From positions 47,988,001-48,052,000 of the forward strand of contig OZ231126.1 of assembly GCA_965153355.1 (NCBI GenBank): a stretch of 64,000 nucleotides of DNA, read 5' to 3'. Source of the DNA: Flaccisagitta enflata (Eukaryota > Chaetognatha > Sagittoidea > Aphragmophora). This document shows positions 31,522 to 42,121 of this stretch, in pieces. Below the pieces are notes generated by a model that was not told where the DNA came from, made no database searches, and was given only the letters and a program-made list of their open reading frames with translations. How positions within the stretch are numbered: the stretch's first letter is position 1; every line of letters begins with the position of its first letter. Position numbers and translations under genes: made by a program.

Positions 31522-33394
31522 CTACTGACTTGACGAGCCGCTTGCGCGCTCCTCCAACACGTCTGGTGTCACTTCCGGTTTAGGAAGAAGATCCTTTGTT
31601 GCTCGTGTCTTCGCCCTTGGATACGCTCTCCACCTTTTGACTGCGATGAGAACCATGCCGATGATCCGCACCTTGTGCATCCATTTTCCCCGAGAAGCTG
31701 CTGCAAGAAGTATCGCGTCAGCCACTTGTTTCTTTTCACTCTCAGTCAAAGATAGGCAAGAGCGGCGACTCTGTAGCAGAAATAGGCAACACGCTTGCCA
31801 TGTCTGCCTTTAGCCATTGATTCCGGAAGACGCAAAATGCAGGGCCTTTGATGGAATTGGACGATTTTTCGGCTTCATAAATAAATGTTCTGGTTACAGT
31901 GGTCCGCCGGTTGTTTGACGAGCGTCAACCCAGCGCTACTGTTGAGGACTTCAGACCACTTGAGGATCTTGGAGATGAACGAAGAATACAGGCCTTGCTG
32001 CTTGGATTAGAATCATATTCAGTGCAGATTCAGAATCGGACCAAAATCTGACGACGAGATTGTCCAAGTTGATGGTCCTTCCGACGAAGCGTTTGAGCTG
32101 TACTGCTTTTTCTGCGGATACACCGACGCTGCACGCTGTTGTGATGAGGCACGTTTTGATTTGAGAGGAATGACGTGAGATTTGGAGGCGAAATGAATGA
32201 AATGTGAACATCTCCATCTCGGTTGACTTGACGCCGATATGCAACTGCTCCATATCCGCCCTTTGGAGCTGCATCGCAAAATAACTCGATTGTTACTTCC
32301 GCAATGTCGCTATTGTCAACCCCGCCATTCCACCAGCGTTCAATCTTTCGATATTGTTGTAGAAGAGGCCAAGATGAAGGATAGCGGAAGAAAGATTCCT
32401 CAACGCTCTCTCTTCCAAGGGCTAATCCCATCCCATCCTGTGGACGACAGAGCTGAAGATGACGTCTGCGATGTATGCAAGCTTGACTCCAAAAACCCAA
32501 TGGATCGTAAAGTTTCGCTTGCATAGAGACCAATTGACGAGGTGTTTTGCTTCTAAGAGTTTTGAATTCTTCTGCCGCAGATGAAAATAAAGACGTCTTT
32601 CCGTCGAGGCTATGAGATTTTCAACACCTTCTGCCAAGGCATCATCTCATGACAGAAATGGGGATTGGCAATACTTGGGATCTCCATCCATCAATTGCCG
32701 CATTGCTCTTCCACTGCTGTCCATCCCCTTCCGCCATCGCTGCCACTGAATCCACCTTAGTTGTGAAAGCTATTGACCAATTCCCCACCTCACTCCGTCG
32801 CGAACGTAAAACCATAGGCGAATAAGATCAGACGTTGTAGGGGATACTTGGGCCGGATTACTTCAGCATGCTTCCTGACGGTGAAAGATGTGACGAATGA
32901 GCTTGATTGGCTGCCGAAGACGTAGGGATATAGAAACAGATTCAAAATTGCTTCTAAGAGTGTCCTTGGAACCAAAAGACCCAATAAACGCCGCCAGGAT
33001 GGACGCGGCTCAGGGAAAAACGCCTATATCACACATAAAGGCGATTTCGTACTGATCAAAACGCACGCGATATCCAACGTTATTCACCTCCGACGAGCAA
33101 ATCATTGAGTGAGATCCCGTCGGTCGCCGCACGCGCATCGTGACATACAAGCGTTTTGCCTCGCAATTCAACAATATGAAGCGGCAAGTACCAGTTCGGC
33201 TTCTCAATGCCGTCGTCGTCGTCGACGTTGTCAATCTCAATCGCCACTCCCGTCTGGTGAAACTTCTCGTTCTCACGGAAGACTCTTTCTTTGAAGGCTG
33301 GATCACGCCTGCTGGAAATCGCTGCCACACGGAGTCGTTCATCGCAGTCGGTCGTGATTTCACTCTTTTCAGAATCTCCATGATTTTTTCATGA
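31522..33394 (-). pseudogene. BEL family-2 RT and RNase H remnant
   Basis: RT landmarks on the minus strand are NWYLPLHIVELRGKTLVCHD and GISLNDLLVGGE (about 33220-33080), then YVFGSQSSSFV (about 32930) where Pao RT has its GATSSP motif. The RT catalytic YxDD box is not visible and is probably lost in the gap near 32700-32800. The Pao connection motif LYDPLGFW is at about 32510, followed by RNase H with VVRFWSDSESALNMI (about 32045-32000). Frames change repeatedly. This is a clear but dead member of a BEL family distinct from copies 1 and 2. Confidence 0.75.
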
Positions 33395-33626
33395 TGAAAT
33401 TTCCATGTGACAGGAGCAAAGTACTTTTTCGCAACTGGGCAAAAATATGTCTTTTCCTCTAACGCTTTTGGTACGCTTCGACATTTTAGGAATCACCCAT
33501 CTCCTCTAAGTAGACATTGATGATGCAAAGTCATGCAGAAGATGCGGTCATGCCACAGCGGAGGACGCTATTGTCGGTGATATCGGCGAGCGGTCATGAG
33601 ACGCTATCATCCGTCATGATACGCGA

Positions 33627-34080
33627 TCACGAAGACCCGCCCTTCTTTTGCCCGTTTTTTACATACAGCCCAACCCGGTCAGATTCGAAGCAAGTCAGAT
33701 CCTGAAGGCTCCTCGACGGATTTCTGCTGACGGGCGTGCATCGCATGCGCCGCCCGATGATCATCATCATACCGCCTTCAGCTTCTGGAAATTTTACGCC
33801 TCTGACGTGAGGTTGGTCGGATAGGTCGCGGAGAAAAGGAGGAATGTCGCGAACACTCGCTAACAAATCACCCACCAATGCGTCGCTGATGTCGACGACG
33901 CATTCCTCGTCGACCGATTGCATAGTGAATGATGCGATGAAATGATCCTCAACAACATGACTTCCCACAGTAATCAATGTCATTTGTACTGTTTTTGTTG
34001 GAATCAGAAGATCATAATGACGCTGGTACTCACCACGCTAGTGATCAGCGCCATTTATCATAGCATATATCGTCCTTCTG
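33627..34080 (-). pseudogene. BEL family-2 protease (DUF1758-type) remnant
   Basis: The frame from about 34010 to 33627 reads MTLITVGSHVVEDHF, CVVDISDALVGDLL and HVRGVKFPEAEGGMMMIIG. This corresponds by position to the retropepsin region of family 1 (IFGEIVASKDNRPP and VIIGAEH), including the hydrophobic -IIG- strand. The expected catalytic Asp-Ser/Gly-Gly box upstream was not found in an open frame. Confidence 0.5.
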
Positions 34081-34174
34081 CACCCGAAGAATTGTTTAAG
34101 ATAGTCACTGAACGACTCGGACGGACAACGCCATCTAATGAAGAGACTGACCGCGACGTTGCTGGCGCCGCCAG

Positions 34175-37100
34175 TCAAGCCGTGGCGTTAGGAGAGATGA
34201 TTTCCGTCGGATTGGCTGCCTCCGTAGTCGACGGAGCTGCTGGTGCTACTGCGGCCGCATCCTCTGACTTTTGGAATGGAGCAAGTGGTTTTTTATTTCC
34301 CTGCTTGTTTTCTCCCTTCTTCTCTTCCTTTTCTTCTTTCTTGTAGGTGCGCCCGTGGAGAATCGTCGCATGCCGCTTCTTGCAGGTTTGGCAAGTCGGT
34401 CTGTTCGCACGCATCCTTGGCGTTGTGTCCTGGCGTGAGACAGTGGAAGCAAAGATGACGAGACATGATCTTTTGAACTCTCATGTCCACTTCCAACTCT
34501 AATAGTTGATGACAGTTTTCCGTTTGATGCATTCCACTGCAGATGTTGCAGCGGTCCGTCGACTGCGTTCTTTTGCTTGCCATTGGTCAAAGCATCTTCA
34601 TATGACGATATGCTTCTTTCTGTAGTTACACTGCTGCCACTGATGCTGTCTTGCAGCTTGCGCCTTTGTTGCGCTGAATCACCGCCCATGTCTCGATCAT
34701 ATTGACCAAGTTGTCGAATGAAACAATTGTCCATTTAGGCTGCTTCATGTTGCTTTTCCCAGAATTTATCTGCAAGATGAGGGACCCTCTTGTTGAGGAT
34801 CTCCTGCAGCAGTTTGTCATTATAGCATTGTTGCACTTCTCCACAGGTCCTCGTAATCTTCTTTGCTCCTTGCAACCTTGCTGACAAATTGAAATGCCTT
34901 GCATGGTCGGGCTTCCATCGATCTTTCGCTCGATGATTCGCTGGGAACAGCGCCGCACGCAGCGCCCACATAAAGACGACAGCCCATTTGCGATGCCAAT
35001 CTCCTTGCTGTCGCTCAGTTGTGACCAATAATCGTCGCAGTTTCATCGATCTCTTTGCGACCAGCAAACCACTTAGGTAATTCCAATAAGATGTCCATTT
35101 GCGTCAAGCCTTCATGCTTTTCAGCATCTTAAACTTCCTTCTTCTGGCACATCATAAAGCTGTGTGGATGAAAGCCTCCTAAGAGGCTTCTCAGGTCTTG
35201 CTCTCTCCAACGCTTTGAGGCCTAATTCCTCCCTGTTCGCACGTAGACTGGCTGTACGCCGGCTTCTTCCAAAACTCGTCCAGAGCCGATTGCTGGGGCA
35301 TTCGAACGGACTGGGGTTGACGGGCTACTTGATGATGCTCCACTTGATGATACGCTGGGAGTTGTTGAGAAAACGCGTATTGACCTCCGACTTTCACCGG
35401 AGATCTCTTTTTGGTGGTTTTAACGCCCCACCCCACTTCCTCTTGCTGATTCACTTGTTGTTGACGATCATCTTGAGGGAATCGGGGATCATCGTAATCA
35501 TGACGGACGTATTGTCGCTGTTGTTGTTCCTCTTGACGTTGTTTTTCTTCTGCTCACACTGCAGCAAGGTCAAAGTCTCTCTGTTGAATATGCATTTTCA
35601 AACCATTCACTTCCCGCTGCAAACGCGATTCTGCTGATGACCTCCGCTTGAGGCGTTACTAGAGGCGCTTGCGCTACTTGCTTCTTCTGGCTGCAATCCA
35701 TTCATATCTCTTTAGAGCCGACCTTTCTTTCTTTCTTATCTTGCAGCTGCCAGGTTAACTGCCAGCGGCCTCCTGCTTCTGCCTCCTGCGCATCGCTTCC
35801 GCCGCATCACCTCCGCTTCCGGCTGTGTTGAAGACCTTTTCCTCTTGATGGGGAAAACCAGTCTCTCTTCTAGCAGAACCAATCTGCTCGAAGATCACTT
35901 CCAAAAGCGGTAGGAGAATCGTTGCTGCTGGGGGGGGCTGATGATGCTGATCCTGATGCTGTTGCTGTTGCTGAAGCTGTTGCTGCTGCCACTGTTGATG
36001 CTGAAGTTGCTGTTGCTGGTCTGGACGCTGTTGTTGTTCATTCTGCCGCGGCAGTTGACGCTGACGTTGTCCTTGCTGCCGCTGCTGCTCGACTGTTGCT
36101 GCCGCATCGGCTGCTTGACGGACGCTTCCACTGACTGCACATGACGTTGCTGTATATTCAATGCACAATCCCGGATTGAAGTTTCGGAAGATAGATCGAC
36201 GGTCTTTTGGCGGATGCTGCGGCTGCTGCTGTCCCAGCTCAGACAGTTGCCTAAGCTTCACATCCCGCTGCTCTAAAGCCCCACCAATGCCGCCGTCGCC
36301 CAGGCTATTCCCATGCTTTCATTGCATTTCTGCCGCATTGTTGAATATTCCCGCCTTCTATCTTCGTATCGTTGCTGCTGCTGCCTAAAGTTACACATTC
36401 TGTCGTAGAATTCTTTGTCTTCTTGTGATGAGCTTCGCCATGGGAATCCCAATGGCACCGCGATCGGCGCCTTTTGGGCTGTTGCTGCACCACCACCTTC
36501 ACCTTCACAGGCCATCGCAGCCGCTGATCTGCAAGGTTGCTGCTCTCTCTCTTCTTCTGTCTCCTCACTGACGCTTCGCGCTCGGCAAGATGGTCATTTC
36601 TGAAGCTGAGGATTCACCACCACCGCTTGCTGGGATCAGCGCGGAGGTTGCTGTTGCTGCTGCCGTTGCTGTTGCGTATTTTCCCCTGCATCGCTGTTGC
36701 TGTTGTTGTTGTTGTTGCTGCCGTTAAGCGCTGCTGGATCGCGGTTGTTGTTGTTGTTGCGCTTGTTGGGCCAGGGCGCCGCTGCAGACCTGATGTTGCT
36801 GCTGATCTGCTGAAAAAATTGTTGGAGTTGCTGCAACTGTTGCCAAGCGCAACAGCCCTTGCTGCTGCCATGAGCTGTCGTTTGCTGCTGCTCCTGTGGT
36901 CGGTGGAGTTGACGTTGCTGCTGGAGCTGCTGCTGCTGCATCTGCAATTGATGCTGCTGCTGCTCCTGCAGTTGCTGTCGCTTTTCCTCCTCCTGTTGAA
37001 GCTAAGGCATATCAAGAATCAGCCGACGGCCTTGTCGCATTTCCTCCTCCAACTGCCTTCCATCTGTCTCTCTCATAGCACTCCTAAGCTGATTTGCTGC

Positions 37101-37810
37101 CGTCATTCTCTCCTGCGTGTCAATCCGTTGATAGATCCTGCGTCTTGGTGAGCGTCAAGGTTGCCGAGATCCGCAAGCATGTCGTCAGCTTGCTCCATTG
37201 GAGACGCACGCGCAGGTTCAATTTCCGAGACCAAATCTGATACCCATTGATTGACGGCATCTCCTCTTTGGATCGGCGGCAGATTTAAAAATTGGCCGCC
37301 AGTTGGAGATTGCGCACCATGTCGCCGGGCCGGAAGTGGTAGATACTCGGATCCGTCGGGCTTAAGACGTCGCATCCTTGGTTGGAGCGCCGGTAACATT
37401 GTCGGCGAGTGTCGTTGGGAGACTGTTCCATGAGAATTACGACGGGTCTTTTTGCGATTCCTCAATGTCGTTGTGCACTGCGTTCACGATGTCGGCGTTG
37501 GAAGGAAAACCTCTGGGATAGTTTTCACGATCAAAGAAACGCATGGAGTCCCATTCGCGCCGGATTCGACGCAAAGAAGACGCCGCGAATCGAAGAGGGT
37601 CGCCGGGCATCGAGTCGAGCGCCATTTGCCTTGCATACGATATGAAGTCGTAGACCATGTCCCGAAGGCCGTGTCGAGCGCCATCCGATTCAGGCGGCGT
37701 CGCCGAAGTTGCTCTTGGTGCAAGTAGAAACGCGCGAAAGGCGCCGGCATCCTTCCATTTCCGCAGTGATGTCGTTCCTCATTGCGCGCAAACGATTCGA
37801 CCTCGGACAC
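34175..37810 (-). pseudogene. BEL family-2 gag (Gln-rich, broken)
   Basis: Successive minus-strand frames give an N-terminal block (37658-37103, with RRIRREWDSMRFFDREN), long Gln-rich stretches (about 37000-35750, encoded mostly by CAG/CAA), then DUF1759-like LLQEILNKRVPHLADKFWEKQ (about 34800). Zinc knuckles follow: CNICSGMHQTENC and LCFHCLTPGHNAKDAC (34515-34400), and, in a shifted frame, CQTCKKRHATILHG. Gag ends NATA followed by TGA CTG at 34177-34175, and the frame stays open for about 38 codons beyond the stop. Several frameshifts are present. Confidence 0.65.
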
Positions 37811-37948
37811 TGATTCAAACCGAAGCGAGATACACGATGACGTTGAAGCGGTCGAGACGGTGTCGTGCTACGCGCAGGCTGCCATTGTCCAATTTTCGCT
37901 TTCGGAGGTCGAAGATGAAAAGAATCGAGTCGTTTTAAATTGTTGAAA

Positions 37949-38853
37949 TATAAATTACGCCCACGAGTTTCAACTGGCACTGTCTATGAGCGTCTATCTG
38001 ACTGACGACTTGTGGTGAAAGAAAGTTGGCCGATTGGAAAATAGGAAGATCGTCTCGTTTATTCCATAAAAATTTCAACAACTGAAGAGAGGGGGAAAAT
38101 GAAAGGAAAGTATGCGTTAATTGTGATCAGCAAACGCAAAAGATAACATGAAATCGAGATAGGACACAATAAAGGACAGAAACAGCACATGACAACATGT
38201 TCATCTTCTTCAGAGCCCATGCCACCTGATAATACCTGCCCCTGCCCCGGCCCATCCCATTAAATTCATCCATATCATCCCTATAGCAAGCTGATCGGAC
38301 AAGCGATAAAACCATACTAAAATCCGGCATAAAATGCAAAGGGCAAAAGACAAAATAACAGACCGGAAGACAAGATAAAAACAACGTTAATAAAAGCAGA
38401 AACGCGTCTATAAAACTTACTTTTAGGCCCACTTTCGTTGGTTTCAACCCACAGTCTGTCGATGTCAAATTAACGTTAATTGTCCGTTCATTAGTTTATC
38501 TGCAATAAAAAGATGAGAGATTATTGAAATTAGTGAATTCCAAGGGCGCATTCAAACGATCATAAAAATCAATCAATCACTCTAAGAAGCGATGCCGTAA
38601 ATAAATAAAATCAATCAATCCAAAAATTGGATGATACGAAAGACGAGTTACGTATATCTGCCTACGTAGTAAAAACAAATGGCACAAAATCAAGGCGCAA
38701 CCATATGGTTACCCATCTAGCGTTTAATATAAAAAATGGCAAGAAACAAAAGACACGGGCATCGAATAGTAGAGAAAGAGAAAAAGCCAAAAGCACGCAA
38801 AAGAGACAGAAGGCACACACACCTAAGAGACGGACAGACATACATTTCTAACA
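37949..38853 (-). repeat. BEL family-2 5' LTR
   Basis: 905 bp, minus strand TGTTAGAAATG to TTTATA. An exon-like interval on the minus strand, 38499-38421 (79 nt), lies between acceptor TTGCAG and donor GTAAGT (complement of 38415-38420). The downstream acceptor is CCCTCTCTTCAG, complement of about 38083-38095. Confidence 0.85.
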
Positions 38854-38858
38854 ACACA

Positions 38859-39117
38859 TATGGGAGATTTTCTCCTTCTTCTCCTCCTCCTTCTTCTTCA
38901 ACACACCCCTCCCCTCCCCCCAGCCACGAGGCCCATATCTCAGCCTCAAGGCCCATATCCCAGCCTCGAGGCCCAAATCCTAGTCTTGAGGCTCAAATCC
39001 CAACCTCCAGGCCTAAATCCCAGTCTTGAAGCCCAAATTCCTTGAGGCTGGAATTTGGGCCTTGGGGTGGGGATTTAGGCCTGGAGGTTGGGATTTTAGT
39101 CTCAAGACTAGGATTTG
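38859..39117 (+). repeat. Repeat R right half with GAGGCCCAAATCC subrepeats
   Basis: Continues repeat R after the family-2 element with TCCTTCTTCTCCTCC pyrimidine runs and then tandem CAGCCTCGAGGCCCAAATCC-type 20-mers, partly in opposite orientation around 39030. The same subrepeats occur at 10780-10880 and, in quantity, at 52370-52620. Not coding. Confidence 0.7.
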
Positions 39118-39803
39118 GGCTTTGATTTTTAATTGCGTATACATTGTCATGGCATCACTTCTTAACGGAACGAGTGACATTTTGCTTGATTTTCATGATG
39201 TGTGCCCTTGGAATTTCATGTCTTTCATAAGTCTCTCATCTCTTTTTACTTCAGAGACATATGAACGGACATCTGACCTTGATGATGATTATGACGCCGG
39301 TGGGGAACCACAGAAATTGGGCCTAAAGTAAGTTTTATCATTTTAGTGTTTTAGTGTTTTATCGTTGTTTTTGTCCTCTGGCTTTTTATTGTTTTATTGT
39401 CTGTTTTTATTGTTTTATCGTCTGTTCTTATCGTCTGTCCGGTCAACTGATTATTGGGGTGACATGGGTGAATTTAGTGGGATGGGCAGGGCGGGGGCAG
39501 TGTACTGATCTGGCTTCATGGCCTCTGCATAAGATGTACATGTTGTTATTGGCTGTTTCTGTTCATTGTCTATCCTGATCTCATGTTGTTTTCATGAATT
39601 GGTTGACCAATATTCATGCCCAATTTCCTTTTCTTTTTGTCCCCCTCTCAGATTGTTGAAATTTGTCCTGAAGAACAAGACCATCGTCAAGCCATTTTCC
39701 AATCTACGCCTAATTTCCTTTGCGTCTACCATCGTCAGACAGTCAGAGATTTCTACAAGACAAAGCTATCCCAGAGTCGAAACTAACGTTTACGTGGGCT
39801 AAA
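39118..39803 (+). repeat. LTR-like block with splice signals, second copy
   Basis: Near-identical to 10881-11576. The acceptor (TACTTCAG), the exon-like interval ending GGGCCTAAA at about 39328, the donor GTAAGT, the second acceptor CCCCCTCTCAG and the downstream open frame are all conserved. It precedes the minisatellite exactly as in the first copy. Confidence 0.55.
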
Positions 39804-39808
39804 TATAA

Positions 39809-40584
39809 TGTCCCTCCGTGTCATATTGTGTCCCTCCGTGTCCCTCCGTGTCCCTCTGTGTCCCTCCATGTCTCTATAAGAAGGCCCGTCCATCCGTCCA
39901 TCAAGCCCGCCCGTCCCTCCATGTCCCTCCGTGTCCCTCCTTGTCCCTCCGTGTCCCTCTGTGTCCCTCCATGTCACTAAAAGAGGGCCTGTCTGTCCGT
40001 CCGTTGGGCCTGCCCGTCCCTCCGTGTCCTTCCGTGTCCTTCGTGTCTCTATAAGAGGGCCCGTCCAACCATCCGTCGGGCCCTCAGTGTTCCTCTGTGT
40101 CCCTCCGTTCCCTCTATGTCCCTCTGTGTCCCTCCGTGTCCCTCGGTGTCCCTCCATGTCCCTCCGTGTCCCTCCGTGTCCCTCTGTGTCTCTATAAGAG
40201 GGCCCATCCGTCCATTCATTGGGCCTGCCCGTCCCTCCATGTCCCTCCCTGTCCCTTTGTGTCCCTCTGTGTTCTTCCCTGTCCCTCCATCTCCCTCCAG
40301 GTCCCTCCGTGTCCCTCCGTGTCTCTATAAGAGGGCCCGTCCGTCCGTCCATTGGGCCCGCCCATCCCTCCGTGTTCCTCCATGTCCCTCTGTGTCCCTC
40401 TGTGTCCCTCCGTGTCCCTCTGTGTCCCTCTGTGTCCCTCTGTGTCCCTCCATGTCTCTAATAGATGGCCCGTCCGTCCGTCCTGCCCGCCCATCCCTCC
40501 CTGTCCCTCCGTGTCCCTCCTTGTCTCTATAAGAGGGCCTGTCCATCTGTCCATCGGGCCCGCCCGTCCCTCTGTGTCCCTCTG
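39809..40584 (+). repeat. Higher-order minisatellite, second copy
   Basis: Same GTGTCCCTCY decamers and TATAAGAGGG caps as 11581-12361. Caps lie near 39868, 40050, 40192, 40326, 40456 (decayed) and 40528. The first part is arranged differently from the other copy, with one different cap spacing, so the array has been reshuffled since duplication. It ends CTCTG directly before the 5' LTR. Confidence 0.9.
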
Positions 40585-42026
40585 TGTGGAATATCGTTGA
40601 TATTTTGTCATTTTTGGCGCCTTTGTACTGCGATCTATTCAGGTAGTCCGCCAGCGAATTTGGGTGCGTTCAGCAACGGGGAATGAACGCCTGTTCAGCA
40701 ACAATACTATACAGGTGTTGATGAACACAATGAAAAAGACCTTTGCCCAACGATTTTGTTCAGAGAGGGCCATAAAAAGCGCGTTCATGAATGGCTAAAA
40801 AATCCACTCCACTAATAATTTTGTCTTCATACCCAATGTATATTATCTTCAGTCTTCACTGTAACATTTATCTACTTAATGAACAAAACTGTTCATCAAA
40901 AGATAAAATTTGGTATTCCATGAACAGCCAGATAAGCAACATTTATGGTTTAAGAATCATGAAGCTAGTGTCAAGTCTAATCCATTTATGGCAAAAAAAT
41001 CTCTTTCATATGTGCCCATAAAAGGTTCACTCAATCACTGGATTTTTTATCCACTCAATGAAATTTTGATATTCATGAACAGCCAAAAAGCAGTATTGAT
41101 GAACATAGTCTCAAGATCACTTCATCTCTAACAAAATATCTTTAAACCCAGCCATTCATGAAGAGTCAAAAAAGTTTCTTTAATAAACTCTTTGTTAGAT
41201 TAAACTAGATGCTCAAAACTGTTATCAAAAAACTTTTTTTTTGCTGTTCTTTAACAGCCAGATGAGCATGTGTCATGAACAGGTAAAAAATCCACTCCAC
41301 CAACAAAACCATTGGTGGAGTGTTTTTTTTACCTGTTCAGCAACGGCTTTTTTTACCCCTCAATGAACGGTCGTTCATGAACAGGTCTTTTTGGGCCCTC
41401 CATGAACAAAATCGTTTGCCAAGAGCCTCTTTTTAGTCGTTCATGAACAGCTCTATGGCATTGTTCAGCAACATGCGTTCATTCCCCGTTGATGAACACC
41501 CCCAAATTCGCTGGCGGACTATCTCGATCTATTTCATTGTCCTTTCGTTGGCATTGCTATTTATTTGCTTGTGATGATATATTTGATTATCTGGATGCAT
41601 TCTTTCTTTCAGTTAATCAGTGTATTTTAACAAGCAATTCAACCTGGAAGCACTTTGGGGATTACGGTGGAACCTGTGGTGAGTGTACTTGGCTACATTT
41701 GTTGACAATTGCTTGAATTGGTTAAGTTATGATGATGCACTAGCTAGTTAGAAGTAGGTATTAACCAATCCCTTTTCCCCCCCTCTCTTTTGTTTCTTTC
41801 TCTTTCTCTTCCTGTATATAATAGTTTAAATACACTTTCTTACCTAGATATCAGTGATAGTATCCACAGACTGACGATGGGAACAACGCCACTGGAAGTG
41901 ACGTTATCAGCGCAATTGGCGTGGTGATGGCGTTGTCAGACCGGACGTGGCGTCTTCAACCGGAAGTTGCGTGGACGACGAGATCCTGATGACGGTACGA
42001 GACAGTATTTTCTACGGTTCTTTACA
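40585..42026 (+). repeat. BEL family-1 5' LTR of copy 2, with MITE inside
   Basis: LTR halves at 40585-40639 and 41526-42026 match the 7280-7831 LTR. It starts TGTGGAATATCG and ends TTCTTTACA, followed by GTATTTAAACACC in the primer-binding position. 42027-42121 is the leader before gag. The exon-like interval with CAG and GTGAGT ends is preserved in the right half. Confidence 0.88.
40640..41525 (+). mobile_element. hAT-like MITE, 886 bp, 8 bp target duplication
   Basis: The ends are inverted: CAGGTAGTCCGCCAGCGAAT at 40640 and the complement of TTCGCTGGCGGACTATCTC at 41525, extending as an imperfect inverted repeat over about 50 bp (GGGGAATGAACGC in both). GATCTATT flanks it on both sides (40632-40639, 41526-41533) and occurs once in empty LTRs. 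An 8 bp duplication and a CAG start fit the hAT superfamily. It has no ORF. The palindromic word GTTCATGAAC and variants recur throughout, possibly as transposase-binding sites. The right arm is the better preserved. Confidence 0.85.
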
Positions 42027-42121
42027 GTATTTAAACACCAAAGCCGCTGGTGAAAATTGCTAACCCTATATCATTTCTCCCTACCATACATGAGCACAAC
42101 ACGTAGGTACCACCAGATACA

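Larger units (their letters stand above)
25830..38853 (-). mobile_element. BEL/Pao retrotransposon family 2, LTR-to-LTR, decayed
   Basis: Direct repeats of about 905 bp at 25830-26733 and 37949-38853 enclose, on the minus strand, gag with zinc knuckles, a protease region, RT, RNase H, integrase, DUF5641 and an accessory ORF. The LTRs start TGTTAGAAATG (minus strand) and end TTTATA. The 5 bp string ACACA flanks both outer ends, and the polypurine tract AAAAATGGGGCAGAA precedes the 3' LTR. Every gene carries frameshifts or stops. At 13.0 kb it is long for BEL/Pao, mainly because of a large gag with Gln-rich tracts and the accessory region. Confidence 0.85.

Noticed and set aside
35755-37000. 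Independent Gln-rich or Leu-rich genes on both strands
   Set aside because: They fall inside the decayed gag of BEL family 2; plus-strand Leu-rich frames are complements of CAG/CAA tracts.
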